From Durusdinium trenchii (taxonomy: Eukaryota; Sar; Dinophyceae; Suessiales; Symbiodiniaceae), in contig CAXAMN010025339.1 in the NCBI GenBank assembly GCA_963970005.1, positions 579,689 to 643,688 of the forward strand: a stretch of DNA of 64,000 nt, written 5' to 3'. Shown here piece by piece: positions 12,060-24,500 of the stretch (position 1 is its first letter; each line of letters opens with the position of its first letter). The position numbers and the translations under genes were made by a program. Below the pieces are notes generated by a model. The model was not told where the DNA came from. It worked only from the letters and a program-made list of their open reading frames with translations, and did no database searches.

Positions 12060-13340
12060 CATTTGAAGTCACAGCTTCAGGAGCCGAACCGATATCAAAG
12101 GCTGTCTGAAGTGGGCCCTGTCATGCTGCCAAGGAAAAAGGGAAGTTGATGAAAAGAGGCTTTGAGCCAAGCTTACAAAGGCACCACCCTCCCTCCAACA
12201 TACATGGGGAGTCGAAGACCGACAGGTTGTACAGTCGTCCTCCAAGGGCCCATCCTCCGCTTGCTTGCTGGAAGTCAAAGGTTTTGTTCACGTGGTTTGT
12301 TCCCAAGTAGTTTGCCCAGCACCATTCGGCACCCGAGGGATTGACTTTAGAGACACAGGGCCAGAGGAAATGGGATCTTCACAGGATCGCGAGTCTCAAA
12401 TGAGCCAATGACTCAGCATTGAACAGCTGAAGTACACTGCTGCCTGATGCTGCCTGCAAGTATATGTCTGGAGGCTATGCATATCCCAAAAATGCAGCAT
12501 TGGAACCAGCGACCAACGCTCCCCGCATCGCAAGGCAATCATGCCAAGGGCGACCCATCCTCTCTGAAACGACGCAGTTTCAGCTCGGAGTCCTGCAACG
12601 AAAAGCAACAGCGTGTTCCACAGATAGTTGTTTGTGGCAACTTCACATGCCCAGCTATCAACCCCAACGAGGCAAGCACGGTTCCCAATCTTTGAAAGAC
12701 CCACACATAGCGACCGCACGTCTAAACTCCTCTCGCACTTGGAGCACCGCTCGCGGATGTTCCTGGAGCGGTTCAAACAACTGAAGCATGACAACATGAC
12801 AAGTGTCAAGCATGACAACAGGTAGAACCTGGTTGAAGCCCAACCTGGCCAAACCAAAATTGCCCTGGAGTCCCTGGAGCAGTGGATTCCCTGCCTTGAC
12901 ATATTGCTGTAGTTGGGCCAGCGCAGCTTTGGTTGTGGCGGAGGCCTGTTTCTTTCGTGGGCAAACCGTGGCAAACCAACAAAGCATGAAATGCATGGCA
13001 GGCAGGAAAGCAGAAAAAGGTGCCATTTGTCAAATCAGACACAAATCTGAGTCCCCTGAATATTTCTGAATCATCTTTGTTCAAATGGAGTGGTATCAAA
13101 TCCCTCACAAGCTCAGGGACAGGCCTGTGAATGCATCTCATCGCTAGAGATGAGGCTGCGGATATCCTTGGGTTGCACATCCTTAGTGAGACTTGGACAT
13201 CCCCTCTCCCAACAAAAGCGCCAAATCTCTCAGACCAACCGCGTTTCGTCCATTTGGATCCCCTGAAAGCCCCGCGCAGCTGAGTGAATCGCACTTTGCA
13301 ACTCAGCCCTGCACAACACTTCTCCACATCATCCACATGC
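12060..13340 (-). CDS. Multi-exon gene of unknown function
   Basis: Four minus-strand stretches look like exons. About 13080-13300 encodes a basic then acidic segment with PVPELVRDLIPLHLNKDDSE. About 12880-12980 encodes a helical KKQASATTKAALAQLQQYV segment. About 12660-12770 encodes EHPRAVLQVREEFRRAVAM. About 12110-12290 encodes a Gly/Phe-rich segment, FDFQQASGGWALGGRLYN. They share strand and protein-like composition, but frames change between them, as expected for introns. I recognise no family. It could be more than one gene. Confidence 0.4.
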
Positions 13341-13693
13341 GTACCACATGCTCGATGTAATCCTCAGACACAAAGCCATGGAACTGGACTCATTACAATA
13401 GATGGTCAGCAAATAGAAAACTCATCTGGCCAGCAAACCATTGGGGTACGTACATTCAAATTCCTACCACTAATCATCCTCGTCTTCGTCGTCTTGCCTT
13501 CCCCTTGCCTCTTTCTCCCCTTCCTCTTTGTCTTCCATGTCTGTTTGCTGCCTTTGCTGCGCCTTTACCGCTTTTCCCATGGATCCCTCAAACTTACTCC
13601 CGCCTTGAAGAGAACAACTAGCGTGATAAGCAGCGAGCACGTGTCAGAATGTGTACCTTGGTGTGATTAAAGTCTCCGGTGTGTCGATGAATT

Positions 13694-15330
13694 TCACACT
13701 TTCCAAGCTAGCTCTGGTAGCAAACAAATGTTGGAGTTGTGATTGCAGTCAATACAAGGATTGAAACACGGGGGTGGCCCCGGAAAATCACGAATGAAGG
13801 CACAATGCTCATGTCGAGGCAGTACGTGGATTTGCTGAGAGTCCAGCTGCAAAGGAGGAAGCTGACACCCAGGAGCCAGATTCCCCATCCAAGCATCCTG
13901 CTTTGGCGCACAAAAAAAAAATAAAATCTCAAAACATTCAACACCAATCACCTGCATCCAAAAAATGCCCACTGCTACGCATACGTGATTGTACATTAGT
14001 CTACCAACCTGGATCCCTGCGTCCTTGCCTCTGCGAGACAGGCACTGGTGGCAGTAAGTCTACCCTGCGGCCATCTCCGCCGATGATGAAGTCAATGTCC
14101 CCTGCATCGACCAGTCTGACCAGTTGCCAGACTTCTGGACTAAGGCAAGAAATAATATGTCTGAAGATTTCTGAAGTACATCTATTATTCCAGGGCAGAA
14201 CACACTAGTTACAGTTTCATAGTATTATTATTATTGTTTCCCAAAAACAAATGACTCCTTGCCCCTTGCAACGGAGGAATGACAGCCTTCAGGCTCAGGC
14301 GATGCAGCGAAGTACCGGACACTGAGCTTGGCACCTTTACAGAGTCTATGGCAAAAACAAAACCAATGCAAATGCGGCAGCAGCGTTTTGAAAAACATGT
14401 CAACCAAGGAATTGGTCCTATGCAACCACATCCAAGGCTCCAAAGCTTGAGCGGGCCTAGGTGTACTAGCACGAGGCAGCTGACAATGACCAGGAGAAAG
14501 GCCAGCCAACCTGTGCAGTTTAGGGGGCCAGACCACCCATCCAACAGTGGACAGGCTTCAAATAAAAAGAACCCAACCACTCAAGGAATTCATGTGGAGT
14601 CCGAAGGCACAAGGTCACAAGGATCAGTTGCAAAGCATAGCTTCAGTGTGCTTGTGTATGTTTCTGATTCCTCCATATTCCCCTTGAAAAGAGATCCCCA
14701 GTGTCACAAGCCACCCAGCCTATTGGCAAATCGAAGATTGGGTCCTTTAGACCTTGAAAGTGGATCTGAGATGAACCGAGACTGACAAGCTCTCCAAGAC
14801 ATTCCGTAACGACGTTCTCGCCTGCCGTAACATGATACATGATAAACATCAGCTCTCCAAGAAGAGCCCCCACAGATCCCCACAGTAGTTTTCGGGTACC
14901 GCCCCACCGGGGAGTCGCAGACTGTGCAGAAACGTATTGTCAGAAAGTAGTTGGGGAGTGGTTGGGGGGTTCGAGTGGGACAATGACCTTAATGTTGCAT
15001 GTGATACATTCTGTTAGAAGGTAGTTGGGGGGTGTTGGGGTGGGATAATGACGTTAATGATTAGACGTGGGGGTTGTCCATTTTTGCAAGGCGACATTAC
15101 AAACATTCACGCTGGGGTTAGGCAATTGCGGCAATTACAATAATGTTGTGGTTAGCAAATAGTTGCTGGAAATCCATGAAAAATGGTTGCCGGCCAGTGT
15201 CGTTCTGTGAACCCGCAGCTGATCCAATGTGTCCGCAGCTGGCAGTACAGGATGTCGCGGAACGTTTGCCAATCGATGTTCAAAAACACACCGACATTTT
15301 GAACACATGTCGACCTTCAACACGCGCAAC
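13694..15330 (-). CDS. Candidate exons of an unknown minus-strand gene
   Basis: Three minus-strand pieces have coding-like composition: 13710-13900 (GNLAPGCQLPPLQLDSQQI), 14030-14120 (DAGDIDFIIGGDGRRVDLL) and 15190-15320 (CSKCRCVFEHRLANVPRHP, with a CxxC pair). The second has a FIIGGDG core that recalls nucleotide-sugar glycosyltransferases, but the flanking residues do not follow that family, so I assign none. Exon limits are unresolved. Confidence 0.3.
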
Positions 15331-15339
15331 GCCTGAGTG

Positions 15340-18175
15340 GGGTTGATCCCTAGTTTTCCTCATGCTCTAAGTGCAGATCCAAGCCAAGACTGCCAGTTGG
15401 GAGCCTCAGGTGACAACGTACACGGGGACAGCCCGAAGCCAACTCGTTTTCAGGAAGTTGTTCGTTTACTAGGCTAGCAATCAGTCAGAAAGCCAAAGAT
15501 CAAAGATATACCTTTTTTCAAACCATCAAGAATCGAGAAGCTCCCTCGGTTTTCTGTACTTGCTAAGGAAAACCCGAGGCCGAAACAGGAAGCCACCTCA
15601 ATGTCCAAGCCAACAACGCCTTAGAGAAAATGTTTGGCTTATATATTCCAAGGCTGTTTGCTGTTGAGTTTTGACTTGCACTGGGTCTCTGGCATTTCGA
15701 GCTGCAGGAATAAACGCCAGTGCTCCAGCTAGAAGAGTCGTTAACTGGGTGAGCAGTCGGCAAAAAACTGAGCGTCAACCTAGAGAAGCATGTATTCCGA
15801 ATTCCCCTCTACTCATTATAGAGAAGAGCTCAATCAATGCTCAAGTAGCCTGATTAACGATTTAGACAAATAATTACATTACATCCTGCATACAGGTGTA
15901 CCATGGTACCATGGGTGCATACGCACCAATCAGAAATGGCTCTGGTCTGTGCACTGAGCGACAAGACTGAACGACCAAATGGCACACTGCCATGAAGAGT
16001 GCCCCGCACACTCCTTGACAGCCAAAGCAGCACCTGGTGCTGGAAAAACTATGAAATGACTTTAGAAAAATTGCTCCATGCATAGACTAAGAACAAGAAA
16101 CTGCTCACCAGGAACGCCTTTCAACCCCGGTTAATAATTATATATATAGTAGTGACCTCTAGTGAGAGTGCGCATTTAACTAGGAAACTTTTGAGGCCAC
16201 CACCATCAGCGTGATGAAAATCAATGAACCAACTCCTGGATATGAACACTGCCGAAGAACAAAAGGAAAGCTTCAGAAACGTTGAGACAGGCTCTTGCTA
16301 AATATTACAATGTTCCGCTGCTTTCAACAGCATAAGTCATAAGACTGTAAGTTTTTTTTGGGCAAATGCAAAAGAGTTTAAGGATGCCCACGATGACCTC
16401 CTAAGCCAGCGTGAAATGCTACGCTTTCTCGCAAAGGCTTCCAGGCGAAGACCTCAAAGCACAAAGGAAGCACAAACAAATACCGTGCATCAGTGCGTCA
16501 CAGGTCTATCAGAATAAGGGGCAGCAACACCAGAAGAATTCAGAGGATCAACGTATAATTCTCCTGCGGAGGAGCACCAAGGCTTTTCTTTATGCACTGA
16601 CGAATCTTGGTCCAGCTGAGGGCCGCACAAATACTATGCCCAGAAGCAGGAAAATGAACACAGAAAGGTCCAAATGCCTTTGAGCTCACTGGTTATGACA
16701 TCTCAAACACATCAAACAAGCTAAAGACTGCCAGTCGCATTCAAGTGTAGGAGATATTGCATCTGCTTCAACAGGTTGATGCATTGATGCACTCTCTTTT
16801 AGTGTCTCAGTATGACAAGGTCCGGCTCACTTTGACGTGGCAGCCAAATCCAGGCACTCTGTGATCTCACAGGCAAAAGCACAGACTGTGAACTGAGATC
16901 GCTCCTAAGCGCTGAGTCTTCTACAGGTACCAAGAGGCATGCACCCGGTCCACGTTCGGAGGAAACTGCAACCAGGGTGCAAAGAGTGGTTTCCAGTACA
17001 AACAAGCACACCGCCTTTGCGCAGTTGCACGTAGATACAACACGTGATCAGCAAAAATCAAAGATTGTGAAAGGGACTGGTAAGAAACTAATGACAGTAT
17101 CCAAATCATGTCGCATAACTTACGCGGCCAAAGGTTTACACCTCATGTCTACAAAGCTTCCAGCAACTTCACTAATTCCTACCCGTTCGCAAATTCTTAG
17201 GGTGACGTTTCAAACACCCACTGACTGATCCTTTCGTCTGCGCTGCAAGACCTTGCTGATATAGACACATCCTCCAGATGATGGAATTGGCACTGCCAAG
17301 TTGTCAGCCTGGAGCCATTGGAACCACATCGTGAGGCTCAACACCCTTCTTGCCATCTATCGGAATCTATCGACTCTCACGATAGTTGATGGATGTTCAT
17401 GGTATCAAGCATTGACCCAATGCCAACTTGTTGTAGCTCTTGGGAAACCCATGTATCAAGTATATACATCCTCTTCCCGCACATGTCACCGAATATTCTT
17501 TGTAAAGCTTTGTAACACATCATTCATTCCACTAACGAACGGGATGTACTGAACACCCTGGAACTTGCATATATGATTGTATCTCTGATACCTTAAGAGA
17601 TTGAGTTGCGTTTGGTGCAGAACCGCACTCCTTTGGGGCCCAGGCCCATTGGATGGGCTTCACAGCACATCGCTGGGTGCAGTCCTTGCACATGCTCGGG
17701 AGCACTGCTGCAAGCCTCGCGGTCGGGGTCGACCGGCCAACTCTAAGGTCCAGCACTTCTCGACAAAAACCAGCACTCTCTTGATCAAACCAGCACTTCT
17801 ACATACGGTACTTCCTGCATACTTCTGCATACTGTGCTCCAGAGTGTCAAGTCTTTGAGAATTAGACCATGACTGACCAAGTCTGCAAAACCATCTTGGA
17901 GGCCCTTTCTTCACCTCGGAAAGGTGTACGTGGTTGAAAGGCTTGCTGCAAGAACGCTGAATTTAAGAAGTCAAACATGAACAAGCTCCCTGGAAGGGCT
18001 CATGGGATTTCATCGATCCATGGCCAAGCTCCGCACTTGTATCTGCAATCTTGATGGCTGTCCCTTGGAAGAAGTGTCAGGTCAGTGCAATTTGAAGGTG
18101 TCGCAGTACAATGTTATGAATGAAATACTGTCATCACTACATTACTTTATCTTTCTGCAAATCCACTCAAAACCC
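15340..18175. other. Region with no supported gene
   Basis: Only short overlapping ORFs are present. Two short TATA tracts occur near 16140 and 17460. No domain, long repeat or RNA gene was recognised; introns or intergenic DNA is likely. Confidence 0.45.
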
Positions 18176-18180
18176 CTAAA

Positions 18181-18440
18181 CTGACCCCAACTGCTTCTCC
18201 TTTTCAATGGGTCCCAGACCACCCAGGGTATCCATGACAAGACCGATGTCGAGTTGGATTCCTTGCCGTCCAGCCTCAAGAGCAGGTAGACCTGGACAGC
18301 TGAAATTCAGCTGAAAAATCATTTTTGCAAAAATGTTCCAGCAGTTCAGTTCATCGTCCTCATGTTTTAGCAACATGTCGTTTTTAAGTACCTTCTCGTC
18401 CACAGTGGGGTTTGCTGTGATCGACTGGAAACTTCGGTAA
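18181..18440 (-). CDS. Candidate exon, unknown function
   Basis: The minus frame stays open for about 90 codons with a balanced composition. It has an acidic/basic helical part (NPTVDEKVLKNDMLLKHEDD) and then a Gly/Leu-rich end (LDIGLVMDTLGGLGP) before a stop at about 18181. A Phe-rich middle may be intron. No family is recognised. Confidence 0.4.
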
Positions 18441-19494
18441 TAATGAGGAAAAACCAAGCAAATCCACCTATATTAATATAAATCACCAAGTATACTAGAA
18501 GCGACTACTTCCGTAAAAACACTAAGACTGTCCAAGGCCTGAATCACTGGCCAAGCCTCAGCAAACGGCAGGTTCTTTTCAACACGGGCATACCTGGTTC
18601 ACATGAATTCCTCTCATCTGGACTCAATTTCCAACGCCACCTTTGGACAGTCATGCGCTTGATGGACGTCTAGAATCTAGGATCTAGAATCTAGAAAAAC
18701 AAGCGAACCTGCCAATTACAGCTCAATACTGGCCATCGACCACCAAAGAAGGCAGTAGTATACCGTTGGGAGAAAAAAATACATACACAAACACGTTCCT
18801 GCCACCTGCCCAAAGCCCACCCACGCACACCAGCGAAAAAACATCATCCACAAAGGTTCTCATCTTATCTGATCTCGAAACTGCAAGTTAGCTCTTCTCT
18901 TGGGTGCCCAGCATAATATGGAGGCTGCTCGAACTGCCGCAAGCACAGAGGTGCTGGATGCTGTGGGCTCACCTCGGGACATGGAACCTTCAGCATGAGG
19001 AGAACGATATCAGTCTACATGCATCTGGCCGGTGGACCTGTAGGATGGTCGCCGAAAAAGTAGAGTTAGTTTTTCGCGGTTTTTTGTTTTTGATGGCTAA
19101 CCGACTTCGCCATGTCTGTGTGTGATGTGGCCGAAACTGACACCAATATTTTCTGAACAAAATCGTCGAAAACAAGGCAGGGATGGCCTATTTGTAGGGG
19201 AAATGCAGAGGATCTCTGAAGCAATTGTAAGATTGTCGTCTTAAAGATATACTGTAGCTGTCCACAACAGCACGGACACTGCCAGGAAACATGCCCAAAC
19301 ACCTTGAGGGGGAACTTGGATCAGGGTCAGTCCAATTGCAGCCCAGGCAACTGCAATTTTTTTTGCAACATGTGGCCGTTCAAGTGTACAAGGTTCTTGT
19401 ATGGAGATAATGTGCTACAGTATTACATCACAATGTACATACAAGGTATAGAGTACACTCAGCCGCGGAAGTCACGCCATACTAGGAAAAATTT

Positions 19495-19815
19495 GCGTTC
19501 CCCAATGTAAACGCGATGCCAAGAGGGGGGTCCCGGCATAGTCCTTGCAAAAACGTTGTTCCCGCATGTAAACGCGATGATTTTTGAATGTTTTTGGTGT
19601 GCTCTCCCCAACACAGTTCTCATGTATTTAAAACCAGGTTCCCGCATGTAAACGCAATCATTTAGAATGTCACTTAGCCATGCTGTGCAAAAACGAGGTT
19701 CCCGCATGTAAACGCGCTGATTTGGCAATGTTTTGGATGTGTTCTGAAGTTCCATCCAAAGCACAATTTTCATGTGTTCACAACAAGCTTCTGGCATGGA
19801 GCCGCAATGATTTAG
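19495..19815 (+). repeat. Degenerate tandem repeat, GTTCCCGCATGTAAACGC core
   Basis: The core GTTCCCGCATGTAAACGC recurs, usually followed by GATGATTT, at about 19556, 19637 and 19697. A decayed copy reading GTTCCCCAATGTAAACGC begins near 19497 and another, GCATGGAGCCGCAATGATTT, near 19792. Spacing is about 60-90 bases. On the minus strand the repeats give a spurious ORF with a repeating MREPxF peptide. Confidence 0.85.
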
Positions 19816-19989
19816 CAATGATGTTAATCTCCTTATGGTCCCTTGACATCTCTTTGGACCAGGCTCTGGGCACTTTACTTGAATCACGCAAGTTGCATAG
19901 AGGTATCGGAACGAGGATGAACGAGAGGGTGAACGAGGTCAAATCCCGTGCCACCAAGGAAAGCCCTCAGAATGAAAACCTCTACTGTA

Positions 19990-20215
19990 GTTACCTCATA
20001 ATATATATTGCTCTCGCGCCTGTCCTTCTTTCTTTGTTTCTTTTTGTCCTTCCTTCTTTCTTGTCTCCCTGCTTGTCTGCTGTGATCGGTGCTTTGTCTG
20101 CCGCTGCTGCCTTGTCTCCTTACTTGTTTCCCCACCTGCCTCCCCACTCGCTTGCCTGTGCGGTCAGCGTTTTGCTTGATCGTCGTTTTGTTTGCCGCTG
20201 CTGCCTTGTCTTCTC
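19990..20215 (+). repeat. Pyrimidine-rich imperfect tandem repeat
   Basis: A C/T-rich tract (CTTCTTTCTTTG-like) leads into two copies about 95 bases apart of a block with core GCCGCTGCTGCCTTGTCT (near 20100 and 20195). No gene is supported here. Confidence 0.65.
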
Positions 20216-20396
20216 ACCAACTAAACGCAACATCGCCACGACTTCCATAGATTCAAATCCCCAAGTAAGCTTCAAGAATTGAATGTCGCCACGACTTCAA
20301 CATTTGAGAGTACACGGCGACCAAGGCACCAAACATTGCAGTTGCAGGTGCCAGTGCAGTTGCCAATTGGTACTGATCATTGAGCCCCTTTAGCCT

Positions 20397-20540
20397 TTAG
20401 GGCCACCTTCCGCCCAGCGCCGAGTTTGATGTCTCTGCTGGGGGCACGTGGAAGACTATGACGATTGCAGTGATTGCAGACAAATTGTCCATACTCTTCA
20501 TTTTGTCTGCCTTCTGCACCAGGGTCTCCACCGCGGTGTG
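20397..20540 (-). CDS. PP2C C-terminal exon: DNLSAI motif
   Basis: The frame reads AVETLVQKADKMKSMDNLSA followed by a hydrophobic strand, ITAIVIVFHV, then a short tail to a stop at 20397. The pattern LVxxAxxxxSxDNxSxxxV is the final PP2C helix and strand; the Asp is the family's last metal-linked residue. Confidence 0.65.
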   Translation of the reverse strand, partial: HTAVETLVQKADKMKSMDNLSAITAIVIVFHVPPAETSNSALGGRWP

Positions 20541-21323
20541 GGGAGACTGCACTCCGGCTGTCAGATGGGAACCATAGACGCGAATTCGCCCCATTGCCCC
20601 AACCACCACTAAGTTAGTCTGAAATGGCCCATGGGCATCATGGGGACACAAAACCGAAACCTAGCTGGAAACACGGTGAAGCATGCTTTGCACTTGCAAG
20701 ACTTCTCTTCAGCTGTCGCCTTATCGACAGCACAGCCTCCTGGTTTGTCAGGCCCCCATCGAATATTCCATCCGAAGAGAGAACACCGCCGTCTCTGGCT
20801 CCCAAGAGACACTTGGGCCCTTCTTCCAGTAGGCCACCCTCAAGATAGCTATCGCACACGCCTTCGATCGCCAAGCGGGCCTGTTTGCCAGTCTCGCCTG
20901 GACTGTGCTTCTTGATCATAAAGTGCCTGTACGGGTGGCTTCGCGAATTAGCTTCGCAACCTGTGTGAAATCCAAGAGCCTACGCCAGAGGCTTCGTGAG
21001 CCTTTGCCACACATAATGTATCACACACTTGGTGAGTTACAGTATAGTCTAAAGCCAATAGTATTCTATAGTTCAATAAAAGACGCTACTCGCCTGGCTT
21101 GTGGTCTTGCGTCAGGATCTCCAATGCCCCCTTCCGGCAGCCCAAGGCACGGCAGTCGCCCAGGTTAGCCACTGTCAGCCGCAGCCCATCCCGAATGGCT
21201 AGACAGGCGCACACGCCGATGCCGGAGGACAGGACGCACTCCCCGTCATCCACGTTCTCTTGCTTATGCAGATGCTTGAGAAGAGCCATGCCGGCCTTCT
21301 GGAAGGCCTCTTTAATACGATCC
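20397..21323 (-). CDS. PP2C-type (PPM) protein phosphatase, partial gene
   Basis: Three minus-strand exons carry PP2C motifs in family order: LTVANLGDCRAL...TQDHKP (21094-21323), SSDGIFDGGLTNQEAV (about 20640-20960) and ETLVQKADKMKSMDNLSAI (20397-20540). PP2C enzymes are metal-dependent Ser/Thr phosphatases that oppose kinases. Two things are missing: the N-terminal GxxDGHGG exon, and the central RVxGxLxxxRxxGD part, which does not fit in the roughly 130 bases between the first two exons. The gene may therefore be a pseudogene, a divergent member, or have small exons I missed. It lies on the same strand as the kinase gene. Confidence 0.6.
20640..20960 (-). CDS. PP2C exon: SDGIFD...NQEAV motif
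   Basis: The exon starts after an ACACAG acceptor. Its last third encodes GVLSSDGIFDGGLTNQEAV and then an Arg-rich helix (LSIRRQLKR), matching the metal-binding DGxxD segment and the helix after it. The first two thirds (EGVCDSYLEGGLLEEGPK) do not match the family well. Confidence 0.55.
21094..21323 (-). CDS. PP2C exon: VANLGDCRAL and DHKP motifs
   Basis: The frame starts DRIKEAFQKAG after an AAG|G acceptor at 21323/21324 and passes through GECVLSSGIGVCACLAI, LTVANLGDCRALGC and ILTQDHKPG. These match the PP2C core strand pair and the LTxDHKP motif. It ends at AAGCCAG followed by GCGAGT, a GC donor at 21093/21094. Confidence 0.7.
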
Positions 21324-21599
21324 TTAACATCTCAGCTCTTTTCTCGACCAAGGCACGGGCAAATGGGTCCCATGACTGGGTCGGTCTGAAACTCCAATTC
21401 AATGTCTCACGTGTATCCATGGCGCCTGGACCCCCGAATTGATGTGATCATGAGAAAAACTTTGGTGAGAGAGTGAAGGAATATACAATGATTTATGATA
21501 ATAAGCCCATGTGTTTCTTGGACGTTTCTTGAGCAATGCGCTCCGGAATGGATCTTGCTTGAACTGAGGCAGTGTCAATCCACTCACTACGCTTCTCAG

Positions 21600-24500
21600 G
21601 CATGGACTGGAATGAGCTCCCGCTCTCCATCTGCACTATGAAACTCCAGAAACGAGTCCTCGAGCAACACAGGCACGATGGTAATGATGGTAGATCAATT
21701 TTGGGGTTCTCAATGGACGGACGGACCTCTATCTCTACCTAAGAAGCCTCCTCTCTGAGCTGCTTGCAAAAGACCTCTGTGTTTTATTAGATTCCGAACT
21801 TGCAGTTCGTCTTGAAGCTTGAACTCGGTCTTGCTTTGATTTGCTTTTGCCTCCATGATGTCCATTCTTCTCGCATGCCCATGTTGACCAAATGAATGCA
21901 CAAAACGGCAATCATGGAGGTGGCTCAAACAGTTTTGGCCAAAACACTTATTGTTATTATTATTATCATTATTATGTGTTTTCCTTCTTCTTCCTTTTTC
22001 TTCTTTCTTCTTCTAGCGAGAGCAAAGCCCCATGCATCCCCGTGCAACATGCTGAATATGCATGAATATGCTGAAGATACTCAGCGCACCGGGCTCCGAA
22101 CTGCCCAGCTGGGCAGAAAGCAGCAAGCGCAGCAAACCCTGGCATGTGTGATGTCACATCAGGTCCAGCTGTTCATCTAAAATAGTTAATATTCTATCAA
22201 CGGAACGCGACTCTTCAACTCTTCCAAAGTTTGGATAGATTTGGTATGACGACTTGTCTGCACAGAAACACAAGGTTGCACAAACCTGTCTCAAAAAGGC
22301 ACTTGCAAACATGCTGGGAAGACAAAGCCAGGGTAGCGCGAAGCATCGCGGGCTTGTTTTGCACAGACCCGGTTGCTTATGCGTGGTGGATTCACTCTTC
22401 TTGAGAAGGCGGCTTCATGTCTACAATATCACTGCCTCTTTAAGGACTTTATGGTGTCGAGATGAGCTTGATATCAAATGGTATATATGATTCCTGCAAC
22501 ATGGCATGAGACATGGGCTTGGCTGCGATCCACTGCAGGCAAATATGTTCCAAGTCTTGACGTTCCGAGGGTCATAGTAGACAAGAGATCTGGTTGATAT
22601 GCGATAAACTGGATACATGGAACTAAACATATTTGACCAAACACTCCGACCTCGCCAGATTGTGGTCAAAGTAGCTTGACTGGCATGGACGTCTTGGGTA
22701 CTGTAAATGGGCATGACAATGGATCTCATGAGATCATCTCATGTCGGCTGGCAGTTTAGGGCAGCGAAGTCACCACATCCGAAAAGTGCGTGCACCAAGC
22801 GACATTAAGCTCGTGAAATGCTTGAGCACCTTGAGTAGCTACTCACCCAATAAATCACAGCTACTAAACTCAGTGGAAGCCTTAACTTCCACCAGTGAGG
22901 CAGCAAATAAATGAGAACCTCGAGTGGAGCTCCTCATGTGGAGCTCCAGCTGGACACAAGCAAGCAATGAATGTTTAAGGATCCATGTCATATCTATGAT
23001 CTATGTCACAACCAAACTGGAGGTTCGACCTTGGTAGTTGGTAGTTGACAGGTGTTGGCTTTGCCAAAGCCTGCAGATGTGTGAGACTTCGGGTAGTGGT
23101 GGAAGCAGTAAGAACCATTGCCAAAAGTTCTTGTCGTTCAAGGAGCATTCTCGAGTCAAAACGCACATGTTATTCTTGTTGTGTGATTGTTTTCTTCCAC
23201 CGCTTTGACCGGATTCTTTCAGCAGAAGCTGAGAACGACATATTCTGGTGACACTCTGTGGCTGAAAAAGCCCAGCCAACCTGGATGCTGTCACAGGGGT
23301 GTCACAATCGCCGCACGAAGGTGAAATCTAACATTGGGAAGCAACCAACGATGGAATGAAAGCTGTTGCACTTCAGTGGTGTCATGGAGAGTCTCAAAAA
23401 ACCGTTATATATATATATATAAACATCATGAATTCATTCATTAAACATTGCAGTAACACAAACAAATGCGCCGGAAAACCCTCTCACCCAACATGGGACC
23501 TTGAACTTCCAGCAATGCTTATGCGGGCTTCACCTGGCAAGCATCAGGCGTCAGCTGCAATTTTCATGTTGTCGTTCCTTCTTTGTATGCCCTTGTAGGC
23601 CTTTCTTTCTTCCTTCCTGTCCTTTTTGGCTGTCCAATAGTCCAATCCAATCTGTCCCACCACCAGGACATGGGATATTGGAGCGACACAAACCGTGACA
23701 CCCACAGGAATGTGCTATGAATGGGATGTTAGTGTCGATGAGACTTAGAGAATCCATCCACTAGGTTGATTTGGGTTGCTCATTTTCTACGCCAAAAAAG
23801 AATGCTGCTGCAGCACTGGAACACAAAACACGTTCGTTTTGACAAAGGTGTGCGTGTCGGCTGGGCTGCGCGACTAGAAATTGTGGCGTTAACTGTGTTG
23901 AAAGTTTGATGCATGCAAGCGTGCATTCCCTTGCGGCGACATGTGGCGGCGACGAGAAAAATCCAAGTTCACACAACCTTTGGAGTAACGTTCGAGCTTT
24001 TTACGAGAACCTTCATAACAAAAAACGTGGAGGGAAAGTGTGCTTCGGGCAGTGGCCTACGACATTCAGAAAGCTCGGAGGACTTGCAATAACTGAAAGC
24101 TTTGGATGGTGACCTTCGGCAAACCGAAGGCTCGGAGGGCCCTGCATACAGCGTGCCGACTGCACGGTGGCGATGAATGGATTTTTCTGCGCTCGAGTTG
24201 TGTGCTCGTGTTCTGGCAGCGTTCTGTAGTTTGCACAGTTTGCAATGCCCACAGGAGCCCGATCAAAGAGTCTGCATCAAAAACACCGATGGTTAAAAGG
24301 CTCATGTCAAGAGACTCATGGACATCGATGCACCTCTAAACTCATGCCTCATGCAAATTGCTTAGCATTGCTTTGCCGAAACTGCTTTTCCGGCAGCCAC
24401 TTGTCAATCTGCATGAACCTTCACATCACCCTTCAACTCCCAACAGACCTGCTCCTCCAAACACTTTATCTCCTGGCGTGCTTTCTCAACCTCCAGGCAT

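Noticed and set aside
14040-14110. FIIGGDGRRVDL as a PIG-A-like glycosyltransferase.
   Set aside because: Neighbouring residues and downstream exons do not show the rest of the family pattern.
19459-19887. 142-codon minus ORF with a repeated MREPxF peptide.
   Set aside because: It is a translation of the tandem DNA repeat.
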